Shown here: in pieces, positions 5,737-13,952 of the stretch
Layout of the letters: the number at the start of each line of letters is the position of its first letter
Position numbering within the stretch: the first letter of the stretch is position 1
From: JAWLHA01 sp041690535
Lineage (GTDB): Bacteria > Pseudomonadota > Gammaproteobacteria > Thiohalomonadales > Thiohalomonadaceae
Direction of reading: 5' to 3'
Length of the DNA: 50,732 nt
NCBI GenBank assembly: GCA_041690535.1
Contig: JAWLHA010000031.1
Location: forward strand, 1-50,732
Position numbers and translations under genes: made by a program
Notes under the pieces: model-generated
Seen by the model: only the letters and a program-made list of their open reading frames with translations
Databases searched by the model: none
What the model was told of the DNA's origin: nothing

Positions 5737-7281
5737 GTGAATTACCACGAACACCAGAACCGAACCATCAGGCGTGTTTTGGTGGGGACCGTTCTTGCCA
5801 TTACGGGCCTTTTGAGTAACGGCTGTACATCTCTCGGCCACGGCATGAAGAATCCCGAGCTAGATGGTGCGGAACTCCCTCCGCTGTCTCTACCTGACGA
5901 ACTGACCACGATTTCCCCCATCGCAGAGATTCCTGTTGATCCTGGGCTCCTGGTGGCACGCCGGCAGAATGCTGGAAACGGTGAACCGCTCCCCCAACTG
6001 TGGATCAAGAAGCTGCATGTCTCAGGGGGCACCACGGAGGATATCTTTCGCCTGCTCCTGGATGGAACTTCCATCGCCGTAAGTTTGGACCGGGATGCCG
6101 CACAGCAAACTGGCTACGTGGGCACCCAAGTATCCGGCCCGTTGGCCGTTCTTGTGGAGGATATTGCCAACCGGTTAGGGGTTTGGTGGCGCTATGAAAA
6201 GGGGATCTTGAGGTTATCCACTATGGAACGGTTCTTAGTGGAGGTGCCTCCCTTTTTGTCCGCCACTTTGAATGCCAAGACCAATGCCGGGGGTGATGAT
6301 TCGAGATCGTCGTCCGGCGGTGATACAGGGATGGGCCGGACGCAGACCGTCTCCCAAGACCTCCTTGACATGCTGACTCACCTCGGTGGCCAGAATGTGG
6401 TGTACGACGCAGGTGTCGGCATCCTCACCTATCAGGCCAATAGACGTGCTCAGGAGGCGATCAGCGGCTACCTGGAAGCGCTACGCCGCCGGCCCCTCAT
6501 CGTGTATGACGCTTTCGTCTGGGAGATTCAGCTTAACGACACCCATCGGTTCGGAGTCCAGTGGAACAAGTTCGGCGCTGAAGCCAGCAAGGGAGGCGTC
6601 AACCTATCCGGCGGCGCGGGGCCGGTCGAGAACATGCTCGGCCTGAACGCAGTGTACGAGGCAGGCAGTTTTCGCCTGGATACCTTGTTTTCGTTCCTCT
6701 CCACCCAGGGGACCGTCCGCGCCATTGCTCAGCCCCAGCTCACCATCGTTTCCGGACAGATGGGCAATTTCGAGGTCACCACTACCGAGCGCATCATCGC
6801 CCAGATGGGCGCCTCCATGGGGTCCGGGTATTCCACTACGACCACCGAGACCGAAGACATGGATACGGGGATGAAGATCCGAATTCACGGCATGGTGAGC
6901 GGCGGCACAGTGCATACGAGGGTAGTGTTCGAGCAGTCCGAAAAAGTTGGGGAGCGAACCGCTGAGATCGGTGATACCACCATCTACCTTCCTACCCGAT
7001 CCAGTCGACAAATCGAGACCACAACGGTTGCCCGGCCAGGTGATGCCATTCGGATCTCGGGCTTGATGCTGGAACGTCAATTCAAAACTCAGAGCGGGAT
7101 TCCGATGATGGAGGACAGCCTGATGTTGTCCGGGTCCGAGGCTGGAGTGCAACGCTCCGAGCTTGTGATCTTGCTTCGCCCCCGTCTTATCCGATTTATT
7201 GAAAGTGGAGCCTTTGATGCCGGTTCCATTGCTGAACCGGCCCGTGTTGCCCCCGGCATGGCCGAGTCTAAGGAGCAGTAA
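5737..7281 (+). CDS. pilN: Type IVb pilus secretin, PilN family
   Basis: 514 aa outer-membrane channel through which the thin pilus emerges. GTG 5737 is taken as start: AAGAGG lies 5 nt upstream, the promoter lies just before it, and the longer in-frame ATG at 5659 would precede the promoter. Residues 10-30 are a signal peptide ending in a Cys (LLSNGC), as in lipoprotein secretins such as R64 PilN and BfpB. The N-terminal half carries the secretin N domains, and the C-terminal part (IVSGQMGNFEVTT, TRSSRQIETTTVARPGD, ELVILLRPRLI) is the secretin core. First gene of the pilus operon. Confidence 0.93.
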   Translation: MNYHEHQNRTIRRVLVGTVLAITGLLSNGCTSLGHGMKNPELDGAELPPLSLPDELTTISPIAEIPVDPGLLVARRQNAGNGEPLPQLWIKKLHVSGGTTEDIFRLLLDGTSIAVSLDRDAAQQTGYVGTQVSGPLAVLVEDIANRLGVWWRYEKGILRLSTMERFLVEVPPFLSATLNAKTNAGGDDSRSSSGGDTGMGRTQTVSQDLLDMLTHLGGQNVVYDAGVGILTYQANRRAQEAISGYLEALRRRPLIVYDAFVWEIQLNDTHRFGVQWNKFGAEASKGGVNLSGGAGPVENMLGLNAVYEAGSFRLDTLFSFLSTQGTVRAIAQPQLTIVSGQMGNFEVTTTERIIAQMGASMGSGYSTTTTETEDMDTGMKIRIHGMVSGGTVHTRVVFEQSEKVGERTAEIGDTTIYLPTRSSRQIETTTVARPGDAIRISGLMLERQFKTQSGIPMMEDSLMLSGSEAGVQRSELVILLRPRLIRFIESGAFDAGSIAEPARVAPGMAESKEQ

Positions 7282-7679
7282 TGCGTCTTTCTCTGTTCAT
7301 GCTGATTGCGGCAGCACCTCTGGTCACTGTCGCCTCACCAAATCCGTTCGCAAAGCCGCCTGCCCCCAGCAAACAAGCAGTCGAAGCAGCGGAAGCCTCA
7401 CCCCCCGAGTCACGGAGCGAATACGTTCAGGTGCCCAGCAACAGCGGTCCGCGTCCTGAGCAGATACAGCTAGAGGTGCGGGTGATCGTGGCAGACAAGG
7501 CGTTGATAAGTCTGGGGGATGCTTCCACTGTAATCGTCCGCGACGGTCAGACCTATCGTCTTGGTGGTCATCGCTATCGCGTGCGCGTTAAGCAGGGAGA
7601 AGTGCATTTGTACGACCCAAAGGGGAAAGGGGATCTGTTGTGGCAAGGTGGCCCAAGCGGGATCACGGAGAAGCAATGA
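7281..7679 (+). CDS. PilP-like pilus assembly protein
   Basis: 132 aa. N-terminal signal peptide (MRLSLFMLIAAAPLVTVASP), a proline-rich linker and a small beta domain near residues 62-115 (LEVRVIVADKALISLGDAS...YRLGGHRYRVRVKQGEVHLYD). Size, signal and position between secretin and ATPase fit PilP of R64-type systems, a periplasmic partner linking secretin and inner-membrane platform. ATG overlaps the pilN stop by one base, so the two are translationally coupled. Confidence 0.75.
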   Translation: MRLSLFMLIAAAPLVTVASPNPFAKPPAPSKQAVEAAEASPPESRSEYVQVPSNSGPRPEQIQLEVRVIVADKALISLGDASTVIVRDGQTYRLGGHRYRVRVKQGEVHLYDPKGKGDLLWQGGPSGITEKQ

Positions 7680-9388
7680 CCCTTTCGTCCGCAACAGTGC
7701 TTTCGCGCCGGCTTGGTGAGGCCCTGATCGAACAGGGCATTATTACCTCGGTACAACGTGACCTGGTTCTGCTGCAACAGGCTCACTTGTCCCGAACAGG
7801 AAAGCATGTGCGTGTCGGTGAACTGCTGGTCCGCTGTGGGTTTGCCACCGCTGCGCAGGTGGAAGCGGTCATGGGAACTACCCATGTGCTGGCCCATTTA
7901 CTGCCTGGGACGGTTGCCAAGCGTCTCGTGACGCGCATCGTGGCGGTGGAAGGTGATGCCTTGGTCGTGGAAAGCGCACAGGTGCTTAGCGCAGACCAGG
8001 AATCGGAGATCCTGGAGTACGCACGGCGCGTTGCGCTTCCAGTTCAGCGAGTGCTGCGACGGGCCGGGGATCGCCAACGTCTGCTCGCCGCTCTCCGGGC
8101 GGAGACCGATGGAGCCTCACTCGGCCGTACCATCTTGGCTCTAAATGCCAATCCCACCGACGCAGTCAACTTGCACCAGGCCATCGAGCAGATGTTCGCC
8201 GATGCCGTGGAAAGTGGCGCATCAGACATCCATATCGACCGCACCGACGAGGACGTGACCTGCTGGATATCCTATCGCATTCACGGAGATATCAGGCGGC
8301 AGCACCTGTTGACGCGGCAGGCGATGGCGGCCTTTATCACCCGATTGAAAATCCAGGCCGGAATGGACCCCAGTCTGGTGCAGAGGAGTCAGGACGGGCG
8401 GATAAGCATTGTTCACCGTAATCGATCTATTGACGTGCGTGCGGCCACAGTGCAGATCGACGGTGGCGAAGCAATGACTCTGCGGCTGCTGGACCCGAGC
8501 GCCCTCAAGACTCTGGACCAGTTGTTGTGCTCTCAAGAGGAAGTGGCCCACCTACTCAAAGGGATCGCCCGGCAACGCGGCAAGAACGGCGGCATGGTGC
8601 TGCTGGTAGGACCCACCGGGACCGGAAAAACCACTACGCTTTACGCCACACTGACTGCCATGGACCGGTCGCGGGTCAATGTCACCAGCGTAGAAGACCC
8701 GGTGGAGTACCGTCTACCGCTGGTGCGGCAGATCCCCGTCCATACGGAGTCCGGTCGGACCTTCGCCCAGGCCCTCCGCTCGGTGTTGCGCCATGATCCG
8801 GACGTGGTGATGTTGGGTGAGATGCGTGACGCAGAGACAGCAGAGGCGGCTTTACGGCTCGCGGCTAGTGGCCACCTGTTATTGAGCACGCTACATGCCA
8901 CCGGTCCTCTTCAAGCCATCGAACGCCTCATTACCCTTTTGGACGAGAATTATCGGCGGGTTGGTCGGCTCATTGTCGCCAACCACCTCACAGCCATCGT
9001 GGCTCAAAGTTTGGTTAGGCGTCTGTGTGATTGCGCGACAGAAGCCACCCCCGAAGATCAGGCGCCCTTCGGAAATGTCGTGAGTGCTTGCGGTCTGCCG
9101 GCGGACACAGTGTATCGGCATCGGCGCGGGTGCGTGGCCTGCCAAGGCACCGGATACAGCGGGCGCATCGCCGTGGCAGAGTGTCTCTATCTGGCGCCAG
9201 ATGAACAGGTTCGTGGCGACGTTGAGGCCGTGCTACTCGAACAGCGTCCGGTCCGCGAGCTTTTGGATATCCATGGCGTCACATACATTCGGCGCAACCA
9301 AGCACTAGCCCGGTTGCTCCAAACAGGAATAATCGATCTGCCCTCGGCGTCGGAGTCCATGGATCTGAGGTGGGAGGTCGCGCCGTGA
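7676..9388 (+). CDS. pilQ: Type IVb pilus assembly ATPase, PilQ/GspE family
   Basis: 570 aa cytoplasmic ATPase that powers pilus extension. N-terminal GspE-type domain (residues 8-75), then the ATPase core with Walker A GPTGTGKTTT near residue 317, an aspartate box, Walker B-like DPDVVMLGEMRDAETA, and a C-terminal zinc motif pair (CDCA ... CVACQGTGYSGR). ATG 7676 overlaps the preceding stop by 4 bases. Full length for the family. Confidence 0.95.
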   Translation: MTLSSATVLSRRLGEALIEQGIITSVQRDLVLLQQAHLSRTGKHVRVGELLVRCGFATAAQVEAVMGTTHVLAHLLPGTVAKRLVTRIVAVEGDALVVESAQVLSADQESEILEYARRVALPVQRVLRRAGDRQRLLAALRAETDGASLGRTILALNANPTDAVNLHQAIEQMFADAVESGASDIHIDRTDEDVTCWISYRIHGDIRRQHLLTRQAMAAFITRLKIQAGMDPSLVQRSQDGRISIVHRNRSIDVRAATVQIDGGEAMTLRLLDPSALKTLDQLLCSQEEVAHLLKGIARQRGKNGGMVLLVGPTGTGKTTTLYATLTAMDRSRVNVTSVEDPVEYRLPLVRQIPVHTESGRTFAQALRSVLRHDPDVVMLGEMRDAETAEAALRLAASGHLLLSTLHATGPLQAIERLITLLDENYRRVGRLIVANHLTAIVAQSLVRRLCDCATEATPEDQAPFGNVVSACGLPADTVYRHRRGCVACQGTGYSGRIAVAECLYLAPDEQVRGDVEAVLLEQRPVRELLDIHGVTYIRRNQALARLLQTGIIDLPSASESMDLRWEVAP

Positions 9389-10638
9389 CCGGATTTTACC
9401 GTGCCGCTTTTTTAGCTCCTGTGGCGCGCCGCCACGAGTTCAAGGCCGCCAAACCCATCGGAACCGATTATGTAGAGGCGGAACTGGACTTCTACCTACC
9501 TAGCGAGGCGGCGGTGCGCGGCGAACTGGCGCGACAGGGATTCATTCCCTTGGCAATCCGCCGTCGCGAAATCCAGTGGTGGCAACAGCAGGTCGTCGGG
9601 CGCGAGTATCGGCAGCGCTTTCTCGGTGCCATCGCGTTTCATGTGCGCGCCGGACTGTCACCGGCCGCTGCGCTGCGGATGGTGATTGAAGGAGAGGAGG
9701 ACACCGGGTTGCGGTCGCGGATGGAGCCTGCGCTGGAGGTGCTGCGGCGGGGTGGTGATTTTTCTGAGGCGTTCCGCCATCTGCGCATGTTCGACCCGAC
9801 GTTGATCGCGATCCTGGTCTCCGGTGAACGCGCTGGTCGCTTGCCGAGCGCAATTAGCTCAGCGGCCGATCACATGCGGTCACAACAGGCAGTCTGGAAA
9901 AAGGCATCCATTGCCATATTGTGGGTTGGGGTCGAGGCGCTGGTCTCGTTGAGCACGGGCTGGGCGGTGCAATTCAAGTTTCTACCGTGGCTAGAGAAAA
10001 ATGGGATCGCGTCGGAGGACGCAGCCAAGGTGGAACATTTCAATAGCGCGATCCAGCAGGCTTATCAGTGGAACGGTCTGTTGCTTTATTCAGCCCTTGC
10101 CTTGACCGTTACGGTCGCGCTTGCCGCCGCAGCCTATGCCAGCGCCCCCCGGATGAGGGAGTGGTTGGACATGCAGATCGCACGGCTGCCTCTGTTCGGC
10201 CGAATCATCGAGGACAGCGGGATTGCCGCGACCACGGCCATTGCTGCCCGTCTGGCACAGGGGCATGTCCCTTTGACTGATACTAGCGACATCGCCTCCC
10301 AAGCCACCTACTCGCCACGAGTCAGAGCATTTTGGCGTCACGCAAAAAATCGCCTGCTGCGTGGTCTCCCGCCCGGCGAAGCGCTGGCATTTGAACCGTT
10401 ATCCCGCGCTGAGCGCCTGCAACTACAGGCTCATCAGGATAGTGGCCAGTTGGCCGATGTGTTGATGGCTGTCGCCGAACATCGGGCGGAGCGCGCTGGG
10501 CGGGGCCGTGCCCGCCTGATCGGATTGGGAATGTATTTCACGATTGGTTACGGCGCCCTGGTCGGTTTGTTGGCCATTTGGGTGCTCTCGATACAAAACG
10601 ATGGACTGGGGGCGTCCCTCAGTTCATTGGGAGGTTGA
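9385..10638 (+). CDS. pilR: Type IVb pilus inner-membrane platform, PilR/GspF family
   Basis: 417 aa polytopic protein that anchors the ATPase. Two GspF domains (AFHVRAGLSPAAALRMVIEGE, and the second around LFGRIIEDSGIAATTAIAARLAQG) and three long hydrophobic segments (about 175-195, 235-260 and 390-412). GTG 9385 overlaps the pilQ stop (GTGA) and has GGAGG at 9372-9376; the upstream GTG 9370 is less likely. Confidence 0.92.
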   Translation: MTGFYRAAFLAPVARRHEFKAAKPIGTDYVEAELDFYLPSEAAVRGELARQGFIPLAIRRREIQWWQQQVVGREYRQRFLGAIAFHVRAGLSPAAALRMVIEGEEDTGLRSRMEPALEVLRRGGDFSEAFRHLRMFDPTLIAILVSGERAGRLPSAISSAADHMRSQQAVWKKASIAILWVGVEALVSLSTGWAVQFKFLPWLEKNGIASEDAAKVEHFNSAIQQAYQWNGLLLYSALALTVTVALAAAAYASAPRMREWLDMQIARLPLFGRIIEDSGIAATTAIAARLAQGHVPLTDTSDIASQATYSPRVRAFWRHAKNRLLRGLPPGEALAFEPLSRAERLQLQAHQDSGQLADVLMAVAEHRAERAGRGRARLIGLGMYFTIGYGALVGLLAIWVLSIQNDGLGASLSSLGG

Positions 10639-10641
10639 ACA

Positions 10642-11463
10642 ATGCGGCACTACACTCCCTCATCGGTCGTCGGTGGCTGCCTTCCAGTCGGTTCGCCGGA
10701 CCCTTTGGAGGCGGCCTATCACGCCGCAGCTACGGCGCTGGATACCGAGGCGGTCCATCTTGTCAGTACCGTGTTAGAGGGGCACGTTTACTATCTGGCA
10801 GCCCCCTCTGCTGCGTTTGCCTCCACCCCGGATGCAGGCACGCCATTGGCAGCGGCGCTGCCGGGACACCCCGCTTACCTTGGCGCTGGCGTTTATCTTG
10901 CCGATACACCCGATGGCTTGGTCTATGTGGTGTCCCGCCCCGAATACCTTGGGGTCTACGCTGGAGACGTGCCGGAGCCAGATGCGCTGCCTCTGCACGA
11001 TTTGCGCGATCTCGATGGTGAGTCGTGGCGCCCCTATCGTCTTGCCCAAGAACGTGCTGAGCGTCAGCACTCCCAAAGACTGGCTCACCTGGGGTTTGCC
11101 GCTATCGCCGCCGGCTTGGTCCTGTGGGCCGGCCTGGTGCTCGCCAACGGCTGGTTGAGCACCAAAGAGGCTCAAGCGCACCATGCGGCACTGCGGCAGA
11201 TGGAACAGGTGGCCGGTCAGATCGATACCCGACAACCGGCGCTTATGCAGTTGGCAGGATTGCAGCACGTCGCTTCCACCGTGATGCGAGGCGGCGGTTG
11301 GATAGAGTTTTACCGCATCGAGACGGGGGGGGCGCCTCGCTGGAGCGCGGTGCTCCCCGCATGGATCACGGGTGACTACCTGATCCAGTTGGGCAACGCC
11401 AAGGCGGAACGCCACCCCGAGAATCCTTCACTCATCAAGGTAGGTATCGGCGATGTGGAATAA
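10642..11463 (+). CDS. Single-span pilus assembly protein (PilO/GspL-like position)
   Basis: 273 aa. Long cytoplasmic N-terminal domain, one membrane span near residues 150-172 (LAHLGFAAIAAGLVLWAGLVLANGW is the region), then a periplasmic domain with coiled coil. This topology matches platform proteins of the PilO/PilM-PilN/GspL type, but sequence identity is not recognisable to me. ATG 10642 has GGGAGG upstream and sits 3 nt after pilR. Confidence 0.65.
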   Translation: MRHYTPSSVVGGCLPVGSPDPLEAAYHAAATALDTEAVHLVSTVLEGHVYYLAAPSAAFASTPDAGTPLAAALPGHPAYLGAGVYLADTPDGLVYVVSRPEYLGVYAGDVPEPDALPLHDLRDLDGESWRPYRLAQERAERQHSQRLAHLGFAAIAAGLVLWAGLVLANGWLSTKEAQAHHAALRQMEQVAGQIDTRQPALMQLAGLQHVASTVMRGGGWIEFYRIETGGAPRWSAVLPAWITGDYLIQLGNAKAERHPENPSLIKVGIGDVE

Positions 11464-11914
11464 ATCGCAAAACTGGTTGCGTGACCGCTACGGCGTGTAC
11501 GCTGTATGGGGCTTTGCAGCCACACTGTTGGCGACCTCTGCCGGTCAGGTGGCCCAGCTAAGTCAGCACATCGTCCAACAGGTCCAGGTCGTGGCAACCC
11601 CTCTGGCTACGGTGCAGTTGACAGAAACCGCTGCGGCAAAGAGCGAGTACGAGAGTGCGGCGAAACGCCTGGGGTATCTGCATCCCGATCTGTCGTTCAA
11701 GGCGGCGGCGGACGGCATCACAGTCATTGCCACGGCGAAGGAGAGCTATTCCGAGTTCGTCCAAGCGCTGTTGGACACCACGCTCAGCATCCCGGCCGCA
11801 CGCTGGGAGATCGGCAGTCTCTGTGCCGGCGAGCGGTGCGGGCAATCACCTTACCGGGCCTACCTCAAAGCCAGATTTCAGTCAGTCAAGGTGATCCATC
11901 AAGATGAGCAGTAA
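11453..11914 (+). CDS. Single-span pilus assembly protein (GspM/PilO-like topology)
   Basis: 153 aa. Short cytoplasmic N-terminus, one membrane span near residues 15-32, a helical stretch and a small periplasmic alpha/beta domain with two cysteines (SLCAGERCG). Overlaps the preceding gene by 11 nt. Together with that gene it probably forms the inner-membrane platform; assignment rests on topology and position only. Confidence 0.6.
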   Translation: MWNKSQNWLRDRYGVYAVWGFAATLLATSAGQVAQLSQHIVQQVQVVATPLATVQLTETAAAKSEYESAAKRLGYLHPDLSFKAAADGITVIATAKESYSEFVQALLDTTLSIPAARWEIGSLCAGERCGQSPYRAYLKARFQSVKVIHQDEQ

Positions 11915-12692
11915 AAGAATTGGTATTCCGCTCGCGCTTATCGGCCTGGGTGCGGTAGGTGCCTTGGTTGCCGCGAACATCGCCTTCACGCCAGATCGCA
12001 CGACGGCATCGAGGCTAACGCCACACACCGCCGCTCTCGTCAACGGCACGCCGATCACAACACAAGAGCTGGATCTGTTCGGCATCCAAGGCTCTCCCGC
12101 AGAGCGTCTGGACGCCTATGTCGATGTCGTGGCCGCCGCCGAGGCGGCCCGGAGCGAGGAGTTGCAGAACCAACCCGAGGTGAAGGCGCAGATCGCCTAC
12201 CTTACCCGCCAAACGCTCGCCGATCACTGGCTGCGCGCCAAAGCTGCCCAAAACGCGGTGAACGAAGAGGCGGTTAAATCCGCCTATGACCAGATGGTCG
12301 CCGACAAATCCCGTTTCCGCGAAGCCAAGGTGAGTTACTTCGTCGGTTCACCCGACCAAGCCCAGGCTACCGCCGAGCGCATTGCCAAGGGAGACCTGTC
12401 GGACTTGCACGTCTTCGGGGCAAGCAAGAAAGGCGAGCCCGCCCCGTTTCTTCCGGTACGTTCACTGCCCTACCAACTCGGCAATGTGGTGATCGGCGCG
12501 ACACCGGAACGGCCCATTGGTCCCCTGCCTACGCGAGAGGGTTGGATGGTGCTTTATGTGCATGAATTCCAGAGCGGGCCAGTGCCTGCCCTCGAAGAGG
12601 TGGAGGACGCCCTTCGCCGTAATTTAACGGAACAGTTTTTGGCTGACGAGATCAAAGCGGCCCGCCAAAAGCTGTCCATTGTGATCCCATAA
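11904..12692 (+). CDS. Parvulin-type peptidyl-prolyl isomerase (SurA/PpiD-like)
   Basis: 262 aa. Membrane-anchored by one N-terminal span (residues 6-27), then the typical SurA-family entry ALVNGTPITTQELD, a helical chaperone region (50-130) and a parvulin domain (about 135-225, VSYFVGSPDQAQATAERIAKG ... PIGPLPTREGWMVLYVHE). Predicted to help fold pilins or the giant tip adhesin in the periplasm. Overlaps the previous gene by 11 nt. A folding factor inside an R64-type pilus operon is unusual. Confidence 0.8.
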   Translation: MSSKRIGIPLALIGLGAVGALVAANIAFTPDRTTASRLTPHTAALVNGTPITTQELDLFGIQGSPAERLDAYVDVVAAAEAARSEELQNQPEVKAQIAYLTRQTLADHWLRAKAAQNAVNEEAVKSAYDQMVADKSRFREAKVSYFVGSPDQAQATAERIAKGDLSDLHVFGASKKGEPAPFLPVRSLPYQLGNVVIGATPERPIGPLPTREGWMVLYVHEFQSGPVPALEEVEDALRRNLTEQFLADEIKAARQKLSIVIP

Positions 12693-12709
12693 ACACAGGA
12701 GTAGTAACA

Positions 12710-13357
12710 ATGAAGCAGGTACGTTCTCTTCCCACCCAACAGCGCGGGGTTGCCATCGGGCTCGTCTTGGTGATCATTGCCCTACTGGCCGCCCTCGGTG
12801 CGCTGATGATGTCCTCTTCGCGAGGCTCGTTCACCAACTCCAATCAGGAGATGAACCGCATCAACGCCACCTCCGTCATGGAGCAGGGCATGAACCTCAA
12901 GCTGGGGTTCGAGCGGATGTTCCCGTACGTCAACGCCGACGACGTGACGTTTGACACGGACGCAACCAATGGTGTGTTCAACCCCTCCAAGGGCGGGGCC
13001 ATGGTGCAAATTCCGTCACCCAAGGCCGTGGTTACCCCCGGTACCGATGTCTGGGTCTACAAGAAGACAGTGAAGATCAAGGGGATTGGTCTGGACGCGA
13101 ACCCCGACTACCTGGTGGCTCTGCCCAACGTGACCCTGGAGACCTGCCGGCACATCAATAATCAGGTCCACAACACTGCGTTGTCCGCAACGCCCCCCAC
13201 AGGCGCCGGCACGCTCGCCGACTGGAAGGATGGTGTTGACGGCTCCGATACAGCCGTGGACATGAGTGCCGTGGCAGCGGTCGATACCTGGAGCGAGGGT
13301 TGCATGGCTACCAGCGACACCAAGTACGTCCACTTCCAGGTAGTGGTGGCTCGATAA
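12710..13357 (+). CDS. Type IVb pilin-like protein, candidate major pilin
   Basis: 215 aa. N-terminus MKQVRSLPTQQRG followed by a 20-residue hydrophobic helix (VAIGLVLVIIALLAALGALM) as in prepilins, although the usual Glu5 is absent. Two cysteines in the C-terminal domain (ETCRHIN and SEGCMAT) could form the disulfide typical of type IVb pilins. SD CAGGAG at 12696-12701. Which of the two pilin-like genes is the major subunit is inferred from order only. Confidence 0.65.
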   Translation: MKQVRSLPTQQRGVAIGLVLVIIALLAALGALMMSSSRGSFTNSNQEMNRINATSVMEQGMNLKLGFERMFPYVNADDVTFDTDATNGVFNPSKGGAMVQIPSPKAVVTPGTDVWVYKKTVKIKGIGLDANPDYLVALPNVTLETCRHINNQVHNTALSATPPTGAGTLADWKDGVDGSDTAVDMSAVAAVDTWSEGCMATSDTKYVHFQVVVAR

Positions 13358-13363
13358 GGAAGG

Positions 13364-13927
13364 GTGGCAAGGGTGTCTGTCACAGTACAGGCACCCACGC
13401 CTATGACGATGATGGATCACTTCCAGCGCCATACGCCCCGCGCCCAGCGGGGCTTCGTCATTGCGTACGTGTTCGTGACCGTCGCCTTGCTGGCGGCGCT
13501 TGCGGCGGTACTCATCCACAGTTCGCGCACAGCCCCCACGATAGCCAGACTCCAGGCGCTGGAGAGCGCCTTGCGCGCCCAGGCGGGTGTGCAGCGCGAG
13601 CGTATCGGCCGATGTGTATTGGAATACCCGAGCGGCAACAACGGCACTGGATTCCACCCGGCCTACCCTGGCGGGAGCGCTGTCGCGGCGGACAGCCTGA
13701 TCTGTCCGGGAGCCCCGGCGGGGAACCAGTCCCTTTGGGCTGGCCAAGGTGGTGATTTCATGCCCCAAGCTCCGAGCGGGTTTGTCTGGACTTACACCAA
13801 CGATGCCAGCGGGGTTTCCCTGCACCTCACCGGGGATGCACAGGTGTTGGCGCGGTTGCTGTCGTACTACGCCACCAACGAGGCGCAGTTGAGCGGCGCC
13901 ACTTTGACATTGTGGATTTCCAAGTAA
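13364..13927 (+). CDS. Pilin-like protein
   Basis: 187 aa from GTG 13364 (alternatives GTG 13373 and ATG 13403). Prepilin-like segment QRGFVIAYVFVTVALLAALA near residue 28, then a globular domain with two cysteines (GRCVLEY, LICPGA). Likely a minor pilin. Six nt after the preceding gene. Confidence 0.6.
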   Translation: MARVSVTVQAPTPMTMMDHFQRHTPRAQRGFVIAYVFVTVALLAALAAVLIHSSRTAPTIARLQALESALRAQAGVQRERIGRCVLEYPSGNNGTGFHPAYPGGSAVAADSLICPGAPAGNQSLWAGQGGDFMPQAPSGFVWTYTNDASGVSLHLTGDAQVLARLLSYYATNEAQLSGATLTLWISK

Positions 13928-13952
13928 TCTTCTGAATCCCTCAGGGGCTCCG

